This document shows, one piece after another, positions 10,280-19,386 of a DNA stretch of 64,000 nucleotides (position 1 is the first letter of the stretch; each line of letters begins with the position of its first letter). The notes under the pieces are model-generated. The model searched no databases, had not been told where the DNA came from, and saw only the letters and a list, made by a program, of their open reading frames with translations. Source of the DNA: Desulfosporosinus orientis DSM 765 (GTDB lineage: Bacteria > Bacillota > Desulfitobacteriia > Desulfitobacteriales > Desulfitobacteriaceae); contig NC_016584.1 in assembly GCF_000235605.1 (NCBI RefSeq), positions 112,001-176,000 of the forward strand, read 5' to 3'. The translations under genes and the position numbers were made by a program.

Positions 10280-12214
10280 ATGATTCAGATTACTTTAAAA
10301 GATGGTTCAATTCGCGAGGTGGAACCAGGGACAACCATTGCAGAATTAGCAGCCTCTATCTCCAGAGGATTAGCCAAGGCCGCCGTTGCCGGAAAAGTAA
10401 ATGATGAGATGAAAGACCTTTCTTATCAGCTTAATGAAAATGCGGCGGTAGAGATTGTAACTAATGACAGCGATGAGGGATTAGAGGTATTAAGGCATTC
10501 TACAGCCCACCTAATGGCGGAAGCCGTAAGGAATTTATTTCCGGGAACAAAATTTGGAATTGGGCCGGCGATTGCCAAAGGATATTACTATGACTTTGAT
10601 TCTGAACATGTCTTTACTCCCGATGATTTGGCGAAAATTGAAAAAGAGATGAATCGCCTTATTAAAGAGAAGCATGAGTTCAAACGTAAAGAAGTTTCTC
10701 GAGAGGAAGCATTGGCTCACTTTAAAGAGTTGGGTGAGATATATAAGGTGGAACTCATTGAGGGGCTTCCTGACGATGCTACCATCTCAATGTACAGTCA
10801 AGGCAACTTTACGGATCTTTGTGCAGGACCCCATCTGCCCTCTACTGGGAATATTAAGGCTTTTAAACTCATGAACCTGGCCGGTGCATACTGGCGGGGC
10901 AATGAAAAAAATAAAATGCTTCAGCGTATCTATGGAACAGCCTTTACCAAACAGGCTGACCTGGATGATTATCTTTATAAATTGGAAGAAGCAAAGCGGA
11001 GAGATCATCGCAAACTGGGTCTGGAGCTGGATCTCTTTAGCTTACACGATGAAGGTCCAGGATTCCCATTCTTTCATCCCAAAGGCATGATCTTACGCAA
11101 TGAGCTGGAGGATTTTTGGAGGAAGGAACACCGCAGGCGCGGCTATCAAGAGATAAAGACCCCGATTATTTTGAACCGCTCCATGTGGGAGCAATCAGGG
11201 CATTGGGATCATTACAAAGAGAATATGTATTTCACGGAAATTGATGATCAGGATTATGCAGTAAAACCCATGAACTGCCCCGGCGGCATGATTATGTATA
11301 AGACCAAGATGCGAAGCTACCGTGATCTGCCCATAAGGATGGGAGAACTTGGCTTAGTACACCGGCACGAGTTGTCAGGAGCTCTCCATGGATTGCTGCG
11401 AGTTCGTAACTTTACTCAGGATGATGCGCATATTTTCATGCTCCCAAGTCAGATCAAGGAAGAACTTCTGGGTGTTATTGAACTTGTAGACTACTTCTAC
11501 AAAGTCTTTGGTTTTGAATATCACGTTGAGCTGTCCACCCGCCCTGAAGATTCCATGGGATCGGATGAGGACTGGGAACTTGCAACCAAGTCACTTCAAG
11601 AAGCTTTAGAAGAGAAGGGTATCGATTATAAGATTAACCCTGGCGACGGAGCCTTCTACGGGCCAAAGATTGATTTTCACGTCCAGGATTCCTTAGATAG
11701 AACTTGGCAGTGCGGCACAATCCAACTGGATTTCCAAATGCCGGAGAAATTTGATCTGTCCTATATCGGGGAAGATGGTCAAAAGCACCGTCCGGTTATG
11801 ATTCATCGCGTTGTTTATGGAAGTATCGAGCGCTTTATTGCCCTTCTCACTGAGCATTACGCAGGGGCTTTCCCAGTGTGGCTGGCACCGGTACAGGTAC
11901 GCATTCTGCCAATTAGTGAGCGGCACCATGATTATGCCAAATCTCTTGCCTCCCGTCTCAATGACCTGGATATACGAGTAGAAACGGATGAACGCAAAGA
12001 AAAGATTAATTACAAAATCAGAGAAGCCCAGACTGAAAAAATCCCCTTTACTTTGGTTGTTGGAGACCAAGAAGCAGAATCGAACACAGTGGCCGTTCGA
12101 CGCTATGGTCAAGGAAATGCCGGCGTAAAAATGTCGATGGATGAGTTTATTCCCCTTATTCAAGATGAGATTAAGAGTAAGAAAATGTTGAAAGACAATC
12201 TTAAAGAAGAATAA
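10280..12214 (+). CDS. thrS: Threonyl-tRNA synthetase
   Basis: A class II aminoacyl-tRNA synthetase of about 644 residues that charges tRNA-Thr. It has the full bacterial domain order: a TGS domain at the N-terminus (residues 1-60), the editing domain with HSTAHLMAEA, the catalytic core with MNCPGG (a zinc-ligand cysteine) and the motif 2 region VHRHELSGALHGLLRVR, and a C-terminal anticodon-binding domain (from about residue 540). A GTG at 10271 is in frame, but it overlaps AAGGAG, so ATG 10280 is the start. Expression is controlled by the T-box upstream. A separate promoter for infC follows after 33 nt. Confidence 0.97.
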   Translation: MIQITLKDGSIREVEPGTTIAELAASISRGLAKAAVAGKVNDEMKDLSYQLNENAAVEIVTNDSDEGLEVLRHSTAHLMAEAVRNLFPGTKFGIGPAIAKGYYYDFDSEHVFTPDDLAKIEKEMNRLIKEKHEFKRKEVSREEALAHFKELGEIYKVELIEGLPDDATISMYSQGNFTDLCAGPHLPSTGNIKAFKLMNLAGAYWRGNEKNKMLQRIYGTAFTKQADLDDYLYKLEEAKRRDHRKLGLELDLFSLHDEGPGFPFFHPKGMILRNELEDFWRKEHRRRGYQEIKTPIILNRSMWEQSGHWDHYKENMYFTEIDDQDYAVKPMNCPGGMIMYKTKMRSYRDLPIRMGELGLVHRHELSGALHGLLRVRNFTQDDAHIFMLPSQIKEELLGVIELVDYFYKVFGFEYHVELSTRPEDSMGSDEDWELATKSLQEALEEKGIDYKINPGDGAFYGPKIDFHVQDSLDRTWQCGTIQLDFQMPEKFDLSYIGEDGQKHRPVMIHRVVYGSIERFIALLTEHYAGAFPVWLAPVQVRILPISERHHDYAKSLASRLNDLDIRVETDERKEKINYKIREAQTEKIPFTLVVGDQEAESNTVAVRRYGQGNAGVKMSMDEFIPLIQDEIKSKKMLKDNLKEE

Positions 12215-12247
12215 GAAACTTTATCGAGGGATTGAGAAGATAAGGAA

Positions 12248-12276
12248 TTGACAAGAGAGAGTTTTTCATGTATGAT
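12248..12276 (+). promoter_or_regulatory. Promoter of the infC-rpmI-rplT operon
   Basis: A near-consensus TTGACA and TATGAT are separated by 17 nt, placing transcription start near 12283. Confidence 0.85.
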
Positions 12277-12282
12277 GTTTGA

Positions 12283-12406
12283 TGTCAAGTAGAAGCCATC
12301 CGCTTCTCACCTTACGACAGGCGTTAGTAAGGTATCTTCTGGTCCTGAGCTTAGTGTTTGCTTTGTGATTGTTTAGAAGACGGGTGGTGATAGACCCGTC
12401 TTTTTT
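12283..12406 (+). promoter_or_regulatory. L20-type leader with attenuator before infC
   Basis: The leader has the conserved pairing GAAGCCATCCGCTTC, the TCACCTTACGACAGGCGTTA region of Firmicute L20 leaders, and a terminator (GACGGGT / ACCCGTC then TTTTTT, 12379-12406). In Bacillus, excess L20 binds such a leader and promotes termination, giving autogenous control of infC-rpmI-rplT. The mechanism here is inferred from that family. Confidence 0.8.
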
Positions 12407-12442
12407 GTTGGCTGAATTAAAATTTTATGGAGGTGGTTTGTT

Positions 12443-12958
12443 ATTAGCAAGGACTTAAGAATCAATGACGAAATCCGAATCAGGGATGTTCGTCTCGTCG
12501 GTGAAGAAGGGGAACAACTGGGGATCATGCCCACCAGAGATGCGATGAACCTTGCAATCGAAAAATCACTGGATCTTGTTGAGATTGCGCCAACGGCCAA
12601 GCCCCCGGTATGTAAATTGATGGATTATGGCAAGTACAAGTATGAGCAAGCTAAGCGAGACAAAGAGGCTCGTAAAAAGCAAAAAAGCATGGAAATCAAA
12701 GAAGTCAAATTACGTCCCAACATTGAGGATCATGACTTCGAGACTAAAGCCCGCAACGCCCAGCGCTTTCTCCAAGATGGGGATAAAGTAAAGGTGACGA
12801 TAATGTTCCGCGGCCGTGAAGTGACCCACCCTGAGCTAGGTAGAACATTATGTGTCAGACTTGCAGAGTTTTGTAAAGCAGAGTCTACAATAGAGCGTGA
12901 ACCAAAACTAGAGGGTCGAAATATGATTATGATTTTAGCTTCAGCAAAACACGATTAA
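12443..12958 (+). CDS. infC: Translation initiation factor IF-3, with ATT start codon
   Basis: IF-3 binds the 30S subunit and checks initiator tRNA and start codon. Starting at the first ATG (12527) would remove the first 28 residues, including the conserved SKDLRINDEIR block. The in-frame ATT at 12443, 6 nt after GGAGGTGG (12429-12436), gives a 171-residue protein of normal length. An ATT start is also known for infC in other bacteria, where it allows IF-3 to repress its own translation. N- and C-domains are both complete. It is the first gene of the infC-rpmI-rplT operon. Confidence 0.92.
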   Translation: MSKDLRINDEIRIRDVRLVGEEGEQLGIMPTRDAMNLAIEKSLDLVEIAPTAKPPVCKLMDYGKYKYEQAKRDKEARKKQKSMEIKEVKLRPNIEDHDFETKARNAQRFLQDGDKVKVTIMFRGREVTHPELGRTLCVRLAEFCKAESTIEREPKLEGRNMIMILASAKHD

Positions 12959-12979
12959 TAGCAAAAGGGGGATAACGCA

Positions 12980-13177
12980 ATGCCTAAAATGAAAACACAC
13001 CGCGGCGCAGCAAAGCGCTTTAAGAAAACCGGAACGGGCAAAATTGTCCGTAATCATGCCTTCACAAGCCACATTCTGGAGAAAAAATCTCCTAAAAGAA
13101 AAAGAAATTTACGTAAATCAACAGTTATGCACAAAAGCGATGCCAAACGGATTGCTAGTATCGTAGCTTATTTATAA
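12980..13177 (+). CDS. rpmI: Ribosomal protein L35 (bL35)
   Basis: A 65-residue, very basic protein starting [20 protein letters not shown], the L35 signature. It lies 21 nt after infC with AAAAGGGGG as ribosome binding site and 28 nt before rplT, in the standard bacterial order. It is a component of the 50S subunit. Confidence 0.98.
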   Translation: MPKMKTHRGAAKRFKKTGTGKIVRNHAFTSHILEKKSPKRKRNLRKSTVMHKSDAKRIASIVAYL

Positions 13178-13205
13178 TACTTGAGGTATAAAGGAGGTCT
13201 TCGGA

Positions 13206-13571
13206 ATGGCCCGTGTAAAAAAAGGCGTAACCAAACATCAACGCCACAAAAAGATATTAAAGTTAGCAAAAGGATATCGTGGAGGAAAGAGCAAACTTTA
13301 CCGTCCAGCCAATGAACAAGTCTTAAAATCCTTAGCCTATTCTTACGCTCACAGAAAAGACAAAAAAGGTAATTTCCGCAAGCTTTGGATTGCCAGAATC
13401 AATGCCGCTGCCCGTATGAATGGATTATCCTATAGCCGCATGATGAATGGTTTGAAAAAAGCCGGAGTTTCTGTTAACCGTAAAATGTTGGCTGAACTTG
13501 CAATAAGCGATGCAGCTGCATTTGCAGAAATTGTTAATGTCGCTAAAAGTGCAAACCAAAAGATTAGCTAA
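13206..13571 (+). CDS. rplT: Ribosomal protein L20 (bL20)
   Basis: A 121-residue basic protein with the L20 blocks [20 protein letters not shown] and [20 protein letters not shown]. It has a strong AAAGGAGG binding site. L20 is needed for early 50S assembly and is the likely repressor of this operon through the leader at 12283. The operon ends with the hairpin just after the stop codon. Confidence 0.98.
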   Translation: MARVKKGVTKHQRHKKILKLAKGYRGGKSKLYRPANEQVLKSLAYSYAHRKDKKGNFRKLWIARINAAARMNGLSYSRMMNGLKKAGVSVNRKMLAELAISDAAAFAEIVNVAKSANQKIS

Positions 13572-13598
13572 GGAGGGTGCTATGCATCCTCTTTTTCC
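13571..13598 (+). terminator. Terminator of infC-rpmI-rplT
   Basis: GGAGGGTGC pairs with GCATCCTC across TAT and is followed by TTTTTCC, immediately after the rplT stop codon. Confidence 0.7.
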
Positions 13599-13640
13599 AT
13601 ACTATTAGAAAGTAAGAGCAGCTGTGGCGGAGGTGGCAAA

Positions 13641-14435
13641 ATGATTGAGTCTTTACAAAACGAGCAGGTAAAGTATGTAGCCTCTTTGCAAAGGCGTAAA
13701 GCCCGTGAGGAAGCTCAATTGTTTGTGATTGAAGGCTGGCGGTTTGTTGAAGAGGGAGTACACAGAAATGCGGCCATAAAAAAGGTTTTTGTTTGCTTAG
13801 AACGTAACCCCATAGAATGGCAAACTCTGCGTGTAATGCTTAAAGAACGCGATATTCCCTTTGAGGAAGTCGACGCCCGGGTTTTTCGTAAAATGAGTGC
13901 TACTGAAGAACCCCAAGGCGTTTTGGCTGTTGTACGGCAAACGACTTTTTCATGGTCAGATATACATATCAAGCAGGGAACCGTTGTACTTATTTTGGAT
14001 GGCCTTCAGGATCCTGGGAACCTGGGTACAATTCTGCGCACGGCATTGGCTGCAGGGGTTCGTCAAGTTTTCTTGACCCCAGGGACCGTGGATTTGTATA
14101 ATCCAAAAGTATTGCGAAGTACAATGGGGGCGGTTTTTTCCTTAGTTGTTTTAACGGGACAACCCCCGAAGGAGATCCTGACCTTTTGCCAAGAACGTGG
14201 ATTGAGGGTTCTGATGGGGGATGTTCAGGGAGCATCGATTTACGAGACTAAGCTTGCCAATGAGCCGCTGGCTCTTGTCGTTGGCAACGAAGGGCAGGGG
14301 CCGTCACAGTCATTTCGGGAAGCGAATATTCAGCGTGTAACTATTCCCATGGCCCACGAAGTAGAGTCTCTTAACGCTGCAATGGCTACAGGAATCCTGC
14401 TTTATGAAATTGTAAGACAAAGAGGTTTCTTGTAA
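13641..14435 (+). CDS. TrmH/SpoU family RNA 2'-O-methyltransferase
   Basis: A 264-residue SPOUT methyltransferase with an N-terminal substrate-binding domain (about residues 1-100). Its C-terminal knotted domain carries the three SpoU motifs: DGLQDPGNLGTILRTA (about 117-132), LALVVGNEGQG (about 211-221) and VTIPMAHEVESLNAAMATGI (about 234-253). It uses S-adenosylmethionine to methylate ribose in rRNA or tRNA; the exact target is not evident. A homologue in the same place upstream of pheS occurs in Bacillus (ysgA). The promoter of the pheS leader overlaps its stop codon. Confidence 0.92.
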   Translation: MIESLQNEQVKYVASLQRRKAREEAQLFVIEGWRFVEEGVHRNAAIKKVFVCLERNPIEWQTLRVMLKERDIPFEEVDARVFRKMSATEEPQGVLAVVRQTTFSWSDIHIKQGTVVLILDGLQDPGNLGTILRTALAAGVRQVFLTPGTVDLYNPKVLRSTMGAVFSLVVLTGQPPKEILTFCQERGLRVLMGDVQGASIYETKLANEPLALVVGNEGQGPSQSFREANIQRVTIPMAHEVESLNAAMATGILLYEIVRQRGFL

Positions 14436-14459
14436 AATATTGAACAGATATGCTATAAT
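14430..14459 (+). promoter_or_regulatory. Promoter of the pheST leader
   Basis: TTGTAA overlaps the stop codon of the methyltransferase gene, and TATAAT follows after 18 nt. Confidence 0.65.
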
Positions 14460-14465
14460 TTCTTG

Positions 14466-14738
14466 AGAACAATCAAGGATGATTTTTCTAAAGCGATGAT
14501 CAGGTTAAAAGGAGTATTTTCTTTCCAGGAAGGCGTGGCCCATGATTGTAAGGCAGCTAAGAAGATACCCTCCTCTTTAGGTTAAAGGGGTTAAAGTTCG
14601 CCTGGGAGTGGTCTATTGATTTGTAGGTAGACCCGGTTTCCGCCGTTAACCGGAACTGAAGTGTAGCTCTAAACAGCTAAACTAGGGTGGTACCGCGAGA
14701 ATGACGCTCGTCCCTTTTGGGGGACAGGCGTTTTTTTT
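14466..14738 (+). promoter_or_regulatory. T-box riboswitch leader of pheST
   Basis: The T-box core AGGGTGGTACCGCGAGA at about 14684-14700 is preceded by about 220 nt of structured leader. A terminator follows (CGTCCC / GGGGACA, then a run of eight T). Phenylalanine specificity is inferred from the genes it controls. Confidence 0.93.
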
Positions 14739-14807
14739 AATACTAATTAGACCCATGCCGCTGTGAATGGTCGAGTATTTAGGATAGATGTGGAAAGGGT
14801 GATTTAC

Positions 14808-15830
14808 TTGAAAAGCAAAATATTGCAGATTAAAGAAGAGGCTTTAAGAGAACTCAGAGAGTTGGATAAGCCTGAAGCACTTCAAGAGCTCAAAGTGAAA
14901 TTTCTGGGGAAGAAAGGGTCTTTAACGGCTTTACTGCGTCAGATGGGAAGCCTAAGCCCTGAAGAGCGGCCGATCATGGGACAAATCGTCAATGAAGTTC
15001 GTACTCGTTTAGAAGAGGCTTGGGAAGAACGCAGTACTGAGTTGGAAGAACTGGCTCTGAAAAAAAGGCTTGCCACAGAACGAATTGATATCACTCTGCC
15101 TGGTACTCGTGTTCCCCGAGGGCATTTTCATCCCTTAACCCAAGTAATCGAAGAAATCGAAGACATTTTTTTAGGCATGGGATTTCAAATCGCTGAAGGT
15201 CCCGAGATTGAGTCGGATTATTATAATTTTGAGGCACTTAACCTCCCTAAAGAGCATCCGGCCCGGGAAATGCAAGACTCTTTTTATATCACGGAGGAGA
15301 TCCTGCTGCGGACGCAAACGTCGCCTGTTCAGATTCGAACCATGGAGAAACTTCACCCTAACCTGCCGGTGAAAATTATTGCTCCGGGGAAAGTTTACCG
15401 TAACGATGATGATGCCACCCATTCACCAATGTTTCATCAGGTTGAAGGACTAGTAGTAGATCATGGAATCCGCATGTCCGATCTCAAAGGAATTTTGTTG
15501 AATTTCTCCCGTCAAATGTTTGGCGAATCAAGAGAAATTCGTTTGAGACCCAGCTTTTTCCCCTTTACGGAACCCAGTGCAGAGGTGGATGTTTCTTGTA
15601 TGCTATGTGGGGGGGCAGGCTGCCGTCTTTGTAAAGGGACGGGATGGATTGAAATCTTGGGATCAGGGATGGTTCATCCTAAAGTATTGGAAATGGGCGG
15701 ATACAACCCTAAGGAAGTCACAGGATTTGCTTTTGGAATAGGCATAGAGCGTATCGCCATGCTCAAGTTTGGAATTGAAGATATGCGTCTTTTATTTGAC
15801 AATGATTTACGCTTTTTGCAGCAGTTTTAG
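14808..15830 (+). CDS. pheS: Phenylalanyl-tRNA synthetase alpha subunit
   Basis: The catalytic subunit of the heterotetrameric class II synthetase. I start at TTG 14808, with AAAGGGTGA 5 nt upstream, which gives 340 residues, the normal length. A longer frame from 14763 is open but would add 15 atypical residues. An N-terminal coiled-coil arm for tRNA binding (about residues 1-90) is followed by the catalytic core with [18 protein letters not shown] and the motif 3 block [15 protein letters not shown] four-cysteine cluster ([14 protein letters not shown]) is seen, as in other Firmicute PheS. pheT follows after 12 nt. Confidence 0.95.
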   Translation: MKSKILQIKEEALRELRELDKPEALQELKVKFLGKKGSLTALLRQMGSLSPEERPIMGQIVNEVRTRLEEAWEERSTELEELALKKRLATERIDITLPGTRVPRGHFHPLTQVIEEIEDIFLGMGFQIAEGPEIESDYYNFEALNLPKEHPAREMQDSFYITEEILLRTQTSPVQIRTMEKLHPNLPVKIIAPGKVYRNDDDATHSPMFHQVEGLVVDHGIRMSDLKGILLNFSRQMFGESREIRLRPSFFPFTEPSAEVDVSCMLCGGAGCRLCKGTGWIEILGSGMVHPKVLEMGGYNPKEVTGFAFGIGIERIAMLKFGIEDMRLLFDNDLRFLQQF

Positions 15831-15842
15831 GGGGGATAGGTT

Positions 15843-18248
15843 ATGAAAGTAAGTTTGGAATGGTTGCGGGAGTTAGTTGATATAGAGCAAAGCGCCGAAG
15901 AGCTAGCCGAAACTTTAACTCGAGGCGGAATCGAAGTTGAAGATGTCGAGAATCTTAACAAGGGCTTTGAAAAAGTCGTCATCGGGGAAATCATTAGTCT
16001 GACCAAACATCCGGATGCGGATCGACTGTTGGTCTGTGCAGTTAATGTCGGGCAGGAAGAACTGACAATAGTTACGGGAGCGCAGAATTTGCAGACGGGA
16101 GATAGAATCCCCGTTGCCTTAATAGGGGCAACCTTGCCCAATGAATTGTCTATTCGCAAGTCAAAGCTCAGAGGGGTTGCCTCCCACGGAATGCTGTGTT
16201 CTCGGGAAGAGCTTCTCCTTGATGACACGGTAGGATTAGAGCGAAGCGCCGACGGAATTCTGATTTTGCCTCAAGATGTGGTGATCGGGGAGAATGTGGG
16301 CAGCTATTTAGGGCGCAATGATAGTGTTTTGGATTTGGAGCTTTATCCAAACAGGCCGGATTGTTTGGCAATGGTCAATGTAGCGCGGGAAGTTGCATCC
16401 CTAACAGGTAAGAAGCCTCATTTGCCAAAGTGGGCGGAACCTAATCAAGTTCTCTCTCTTTCTCAAGATACAGATTTTAAAATTATTATTGAAGATGAAG
16501 AACTATGCTGGCGTTATGCCGGATTAGTGGTGGAGGATGTAAAAATCGAGCCTTCTCCGGAGTGGATGCAGAGAAGACTTAAAGCGGCTGGAGTCCGTCC
16601 GATCAGCAATATTGTCGATATAACCAATTACGTGATGCTGGAAATGGGCCAGCCTTTACATGCCTTTGACAAAGATAAGATCAAGGGGGATATTCACGTT
16701 CGTTCGGCCCATCCCGAGGAAAAAATCGTTACTTTGGATAATGTAGAACGGACCGTTCAACCCAATACCTTGCTGATTGCCGATGATCAGCAGGCTTTAG
16801 CTGTAGCCGGGGTAATGGGTGGGTTAGACAGCGAAGTAACTGAAGATACGAAAAGGTTAGTGATTGAATCCGCTCATTTTTCTCCCGTGAGTGTTCGGCG
16901 GACCAGCCGTCGTTTAGGCCTTAGGTCAGAAGCTTCGAACCGCTTTGAAAAGGGGATTGATGTTTCGGGAATTGTGGCAACACTGGGCCGGGTTTGTGAT
17001 TTGCTTATAGTGTTGGGAGCGGGCCGTCTGGTAGGTTTGGTCGATGAAGTTAAACACATTCCTTCAAAACGTCAAGTGACACTATCCACTGAGCATACCT
17101 CAACGGTTTTGGGAATTGAGCTTACGGTGGGGGAAATACGTCAAGTCTTAGAAGATTTGAATTTTGAGTATAATGAAAGGGACGAATTATTTAAGGTCGA
17201 GATACCCAGCTACCGTTCTGACTTGGAAATTGAAGAAGATCTTATGGAAGAAGTCGCCCGCTTAATTGGCTATGACCGGATTCCTACCACCTTGCCTCAA
17301 GGGAATCAAACTCAGGGCCGGAGAACTCCTGAACAAGAGTTTCGGCGTCGGCTGCGCAATACCTTAGCACAATCCGGGATGGATGAGGTCTTGACTTATA
17401 CCTTTACCCGGGCGGAATCTGATGCTCAGTGGGGCAGTGCCAAACATTCCATTCCCTTGCTCAATCCTTTGCGGGAAGAGCTGGGTGTGATGCGTACTTC
17501 GCTTATACCGGGACTTCTCGATGTAGCTGCACGGAATATTGCCCGGCGCAATATGGATGTAAGTATTTTTGAAATAGGCAACACCTATTGGGGTGAGGAA
17601 CGGCCGCTGCAGAAACTTCCCCGGGAAGAATTGAGAGTTGCCGGAGTGGCTGTAGGCAAGAGTGAACGACATTGGTTAAGTAAGCCTGCCAATTATGATT
17701 TTTATTATCTAAAGGGAATTATCGAAGGATTGGCCCAGGAGTTTGGACTTAAACTGGAGTATCGGCTCGCTGAAAATCAATCCTTGCTTCACCCGGGGCG
17801 TTCAACAGATATTTATCTCCACAATCAATGCGTAGGCTTCCTAGGTGAGATTCACCCTGTGTTAGGAAAGGAATGGGGGTTTGAGCGAGGGGTTGTTTTT
17901 GAATTGGAAGTAATGGCTTTATTCGCCCGGGCAAGACAAACCGTTCGTGCTCATTCAATTCCTCGTTTCCCTGCCATCCAAAGAGATTTGGCGATTGTTG
18001 TAGCTGCTGAAACGTCGGCAGATGCGGTCATGGCTAAAATACGAAAACTTGGCGGGGACCTTTTGCAGCAGGTCGAAATATTTGATGTTTATACAGGCAG
18101 TCCGGTACCGTCTGACCACAAGAGTTTAGCCTTTACCTTACGTTACCAATCCCTTGAGCGGACCTTAACGGATGATGAAGTAAATCTACTAAATTCGCGG
18201 ATTTTAGAGGGAATTCAGCAGGATTTTGGGGCGGAACGGCGAAAATAA
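15843..18248 (+). CDS. pheT: Phenylalanyl-tRNA synthetase beta subunit
   Basis: An 801-residue protein with the full bacterial architecture: an N-terminal tRNA-binding (EMAP-like) domain at about residues 40-150, B3/B4 domain at about 210-390 (editing), B5 domain at about 405-480, a catalytic-like core, and the FDX-ACB anticodon-binding domain at about 705-800. It forms the alpha2-beta2 enzyme with PheS and is co-transcribed from the T-box promoter. The zapA frame begins 34 nt further on. Confidence 0.97.
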   Translation: MKVSLEWLRELVDIEQSAEELAETLTRGGIEVEDVENLNKGFEKVVIGEIISLTKHPDADRLLVCAVNVGQEELTIVTGAQNLQTGDRIPVALIGATLPNELSIRKSKLRGVASHGMLCSREELLLDDTVGLERSADGILILPQDVVIGENVGSYLGRNDSVLDLELYPNRPDCLAMVNVAREVASLTGKKPHLPKWAEPNQVLSLSQDTDFKIIIEDEELCWRYAGLVVEDVKIEPSPEWMQRRLKAAGVRPISNIVDITNYVMLEMGQPLHAFDKDKIKGDIHVRSAHPEEKIVTLDNVERTVQPNTLLIADDQQALAVAGVMGGLDSEVTEDTKRLVIESAHFSPVSVRRTSRRLGLRSEASNRFEKGIDVSGIVATLGRVCDLLIVLGAGRLVGLVDEVKHIPSKRQVTLSTEHTSTVLGIELTVGEIRQVLEDLNFEYNERDELFKVEIPSYRSDLEIEEDLMEEVARLIGYDRIPTTLPQGNQTQGRRTPEQEFRRRLRNTLAQSGMDEVLTYTFTRAESDAQWGSAKHSIPLLNPLREELGVMRTSLIPGLLDVAARNIARRNMDVSIFEIGNTYWGEERPLQKLPREELRVAGVAVGKSERHWLSKPANYDFYYLKGIIEGLAQEFGLKLEYRLAENQSLLHPGRSTDIYLHNQCVGFLGEIHPVLGKEWGFERGVVFELEVMALFARARQTVRAHSIPRFPAIQRDLAIVVAAETSADAVMAKIRKLGGDLLQQVEIFDVYTGSPVPSDHKSLAFTLRYQSLERTLTDDEVNLLNSRILEGIQQDFGAERRK

Positions 18249-18282
18249 GAAGCAGTGTAGTACAAGAGAGCGAGGGAAAAGT

Positions 18283-18540
18283 GTGGCACATGAACCGGTC
18301 AAAATCACTGTGGAGATTTTTGGAGAAAAGCATGTGGTTCGCGGTGAGGGTACAGCAGCATATATCCAAGGGCTGGCGCATGAAGTTGATAAAAAAATGC
18401 GTATGATTGCTCAACGGTTACCTCGCTTGAGTGTTCATCAAACTGCAGTCTTAACCGCCCTGAACTTTGCAGATGAACTTGCTAAGCTGCGAGAAGAACA
18501 AGAAACCTTAATGCAGCTGCTCGGCGAAAAGAATGACTAA
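18283..18540 (+). CDS. zapA: Cell division protein ZapA
   Basis: An 85-residue ZapA, which binds FtsZ and stabilises the Z ring. I take GTG 18283, preceded by GAGGGAAAA, because the longer open frame adds residues outside the family. The N-terminal beta hairpin (VKITVEIFGEKHVVRG) is followed by the long helix ending in coiled coil (FADELAKLREEQETLMQLL). The position after pheT is conserved in Firmicutes. A terminator shared with the convergent ABC operon follows. Confidence 0.9.
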   Translation: MAHEPVKITVEIFGEKHVVRGEGTAAYIQGLAHEVDKKMRMIAQRLPRLSVHQTAVLTALNFADELAKLREEQETLMQLLGEKND

Positions 18541-18552
18541 TTCTATGGCATT

Positions 18553-18588
18553 AAAAAACCAGGTACCTTTTACGGTGCCTGGTTTTTA
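18553..18588. terminator. Bidirectional terminator between zapA and the ABC operon
   Basis: AAAAACCAGGTACC pairs with GGTGCCTGGTTTTT. The A and T flanks allow termination on both strands, and the two units converge here. Confidence 0.85.
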
Positions 18589-18591
18589 GCT

Positions 18592-19386
18592 CTAGGCTAA
18601 TATCATGCGGTCGGTATTCATGTGGGACCCGCTGGCTTTCTCAAACATTTCGAGCAGATGACTGATCGTCATATCATTACGTTCTGTTCCTTTAATATCA
18701 AGAATCACACGGCCTTCATGCATCATAATGGTTCGATTTCCGAAAGTAAGAGCGTGATCAAGATTGTGAGTAATCATCAGAGTGGTTAATTGCTGCTGCT
18801 TGGTAACGTTATTCGTCAGCTCTAAAACCTTTTCAGCGGTCTTAGGATCAAGAGCGGCCGTATGCTCGTCAAGGAGCAATAACTTGGGTTTTTGTAAAGT
18901 GGCCATTAATAGGGTTAAAGCTTGACGCTGCCCTCCCGATAAGAGACTTACCCGGTGGGTTAATCTGTTTTCAAGACCTAAGCCTAGCTTTTCAAGCTCT
19001 ATGCGAAATAGATCCCTTTCCTTAGAACCGATGGCCGGACGTAAGCGGCGGGGTTTGCCCCGGCGGTAGGCCATAATAAGATTCTCTTCAATGGTCATTG
19101 AGGCAGCAGTACCAGATAGTGGGTCCTGGAAGACCCGGCTAATCATTTCTGCTCGTTTATGAGCGGGAAGGGGAGTAATATCACTGTTTTCTATGGTAAT
19201 CCTGCCTGAGTCCACGGGAAAATTGCCGGCAATGGCATTCATTAACGTGGATTTCCCGGCTCCATTACTGCCGATAACCGTGACGAAATCATTAGAAAGA
19301 AGTTCCAGATTTACGTTATCTAAGGCTGTTTTCTGATTGATGGTGCCTTTATTAAAAACCTTCAAGACTTGACGGACGTTCAGCAT
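18592..19386 (-). CDS. ABC transporter ATP-binding protein
   Basis: A 264-residue ATPase starting at ATG 19386, behind GGAAAGGAGGG; a longer open frame upstream is not used. Walker A is GSNGAGKST, the ABC signature is LSGGQRQ, and Walker B is LLLLDEHTAALD, followed by the H-loop THNLDH. It overlaps the upstream permease gene by one base. With the permease and lipoprotein it forms the COG1101/COG4120/COG2984-type importer. Relatives have been linked to aromatic amino acid uptake in streptococci; the substrate here is unknown. Confidence 0.9.
   Translation of the reverse strand: MLNVRQVLKVFNKGTINQKTALDNVNLELLSNDFVTVIGSNGAGKSTLMNAIAGNFPVDSGRITIENSDITPLPAHKRAEMISRVFQDPLSGTAASMTIEENLIMAYRRGKPRRLRPAIGSKERDLFRIELEKLGLGLENRLTHRVSLLSGGQRQALTLLMATLQKPKLLLLDEHTAALDPKTAEKVLELTNNVTKQQQLTTLMITHNLDHALTFGNRTIMMHEGRVILDIKGTERNDMTISHLLEMFEKASGSHMNTDRMILA

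Noticed and set aside
10271-10282. GTG 10271 as thrS start
   Set aside because: This GTG is part of the AAGGAG ribosome binding site of ATG 10280.
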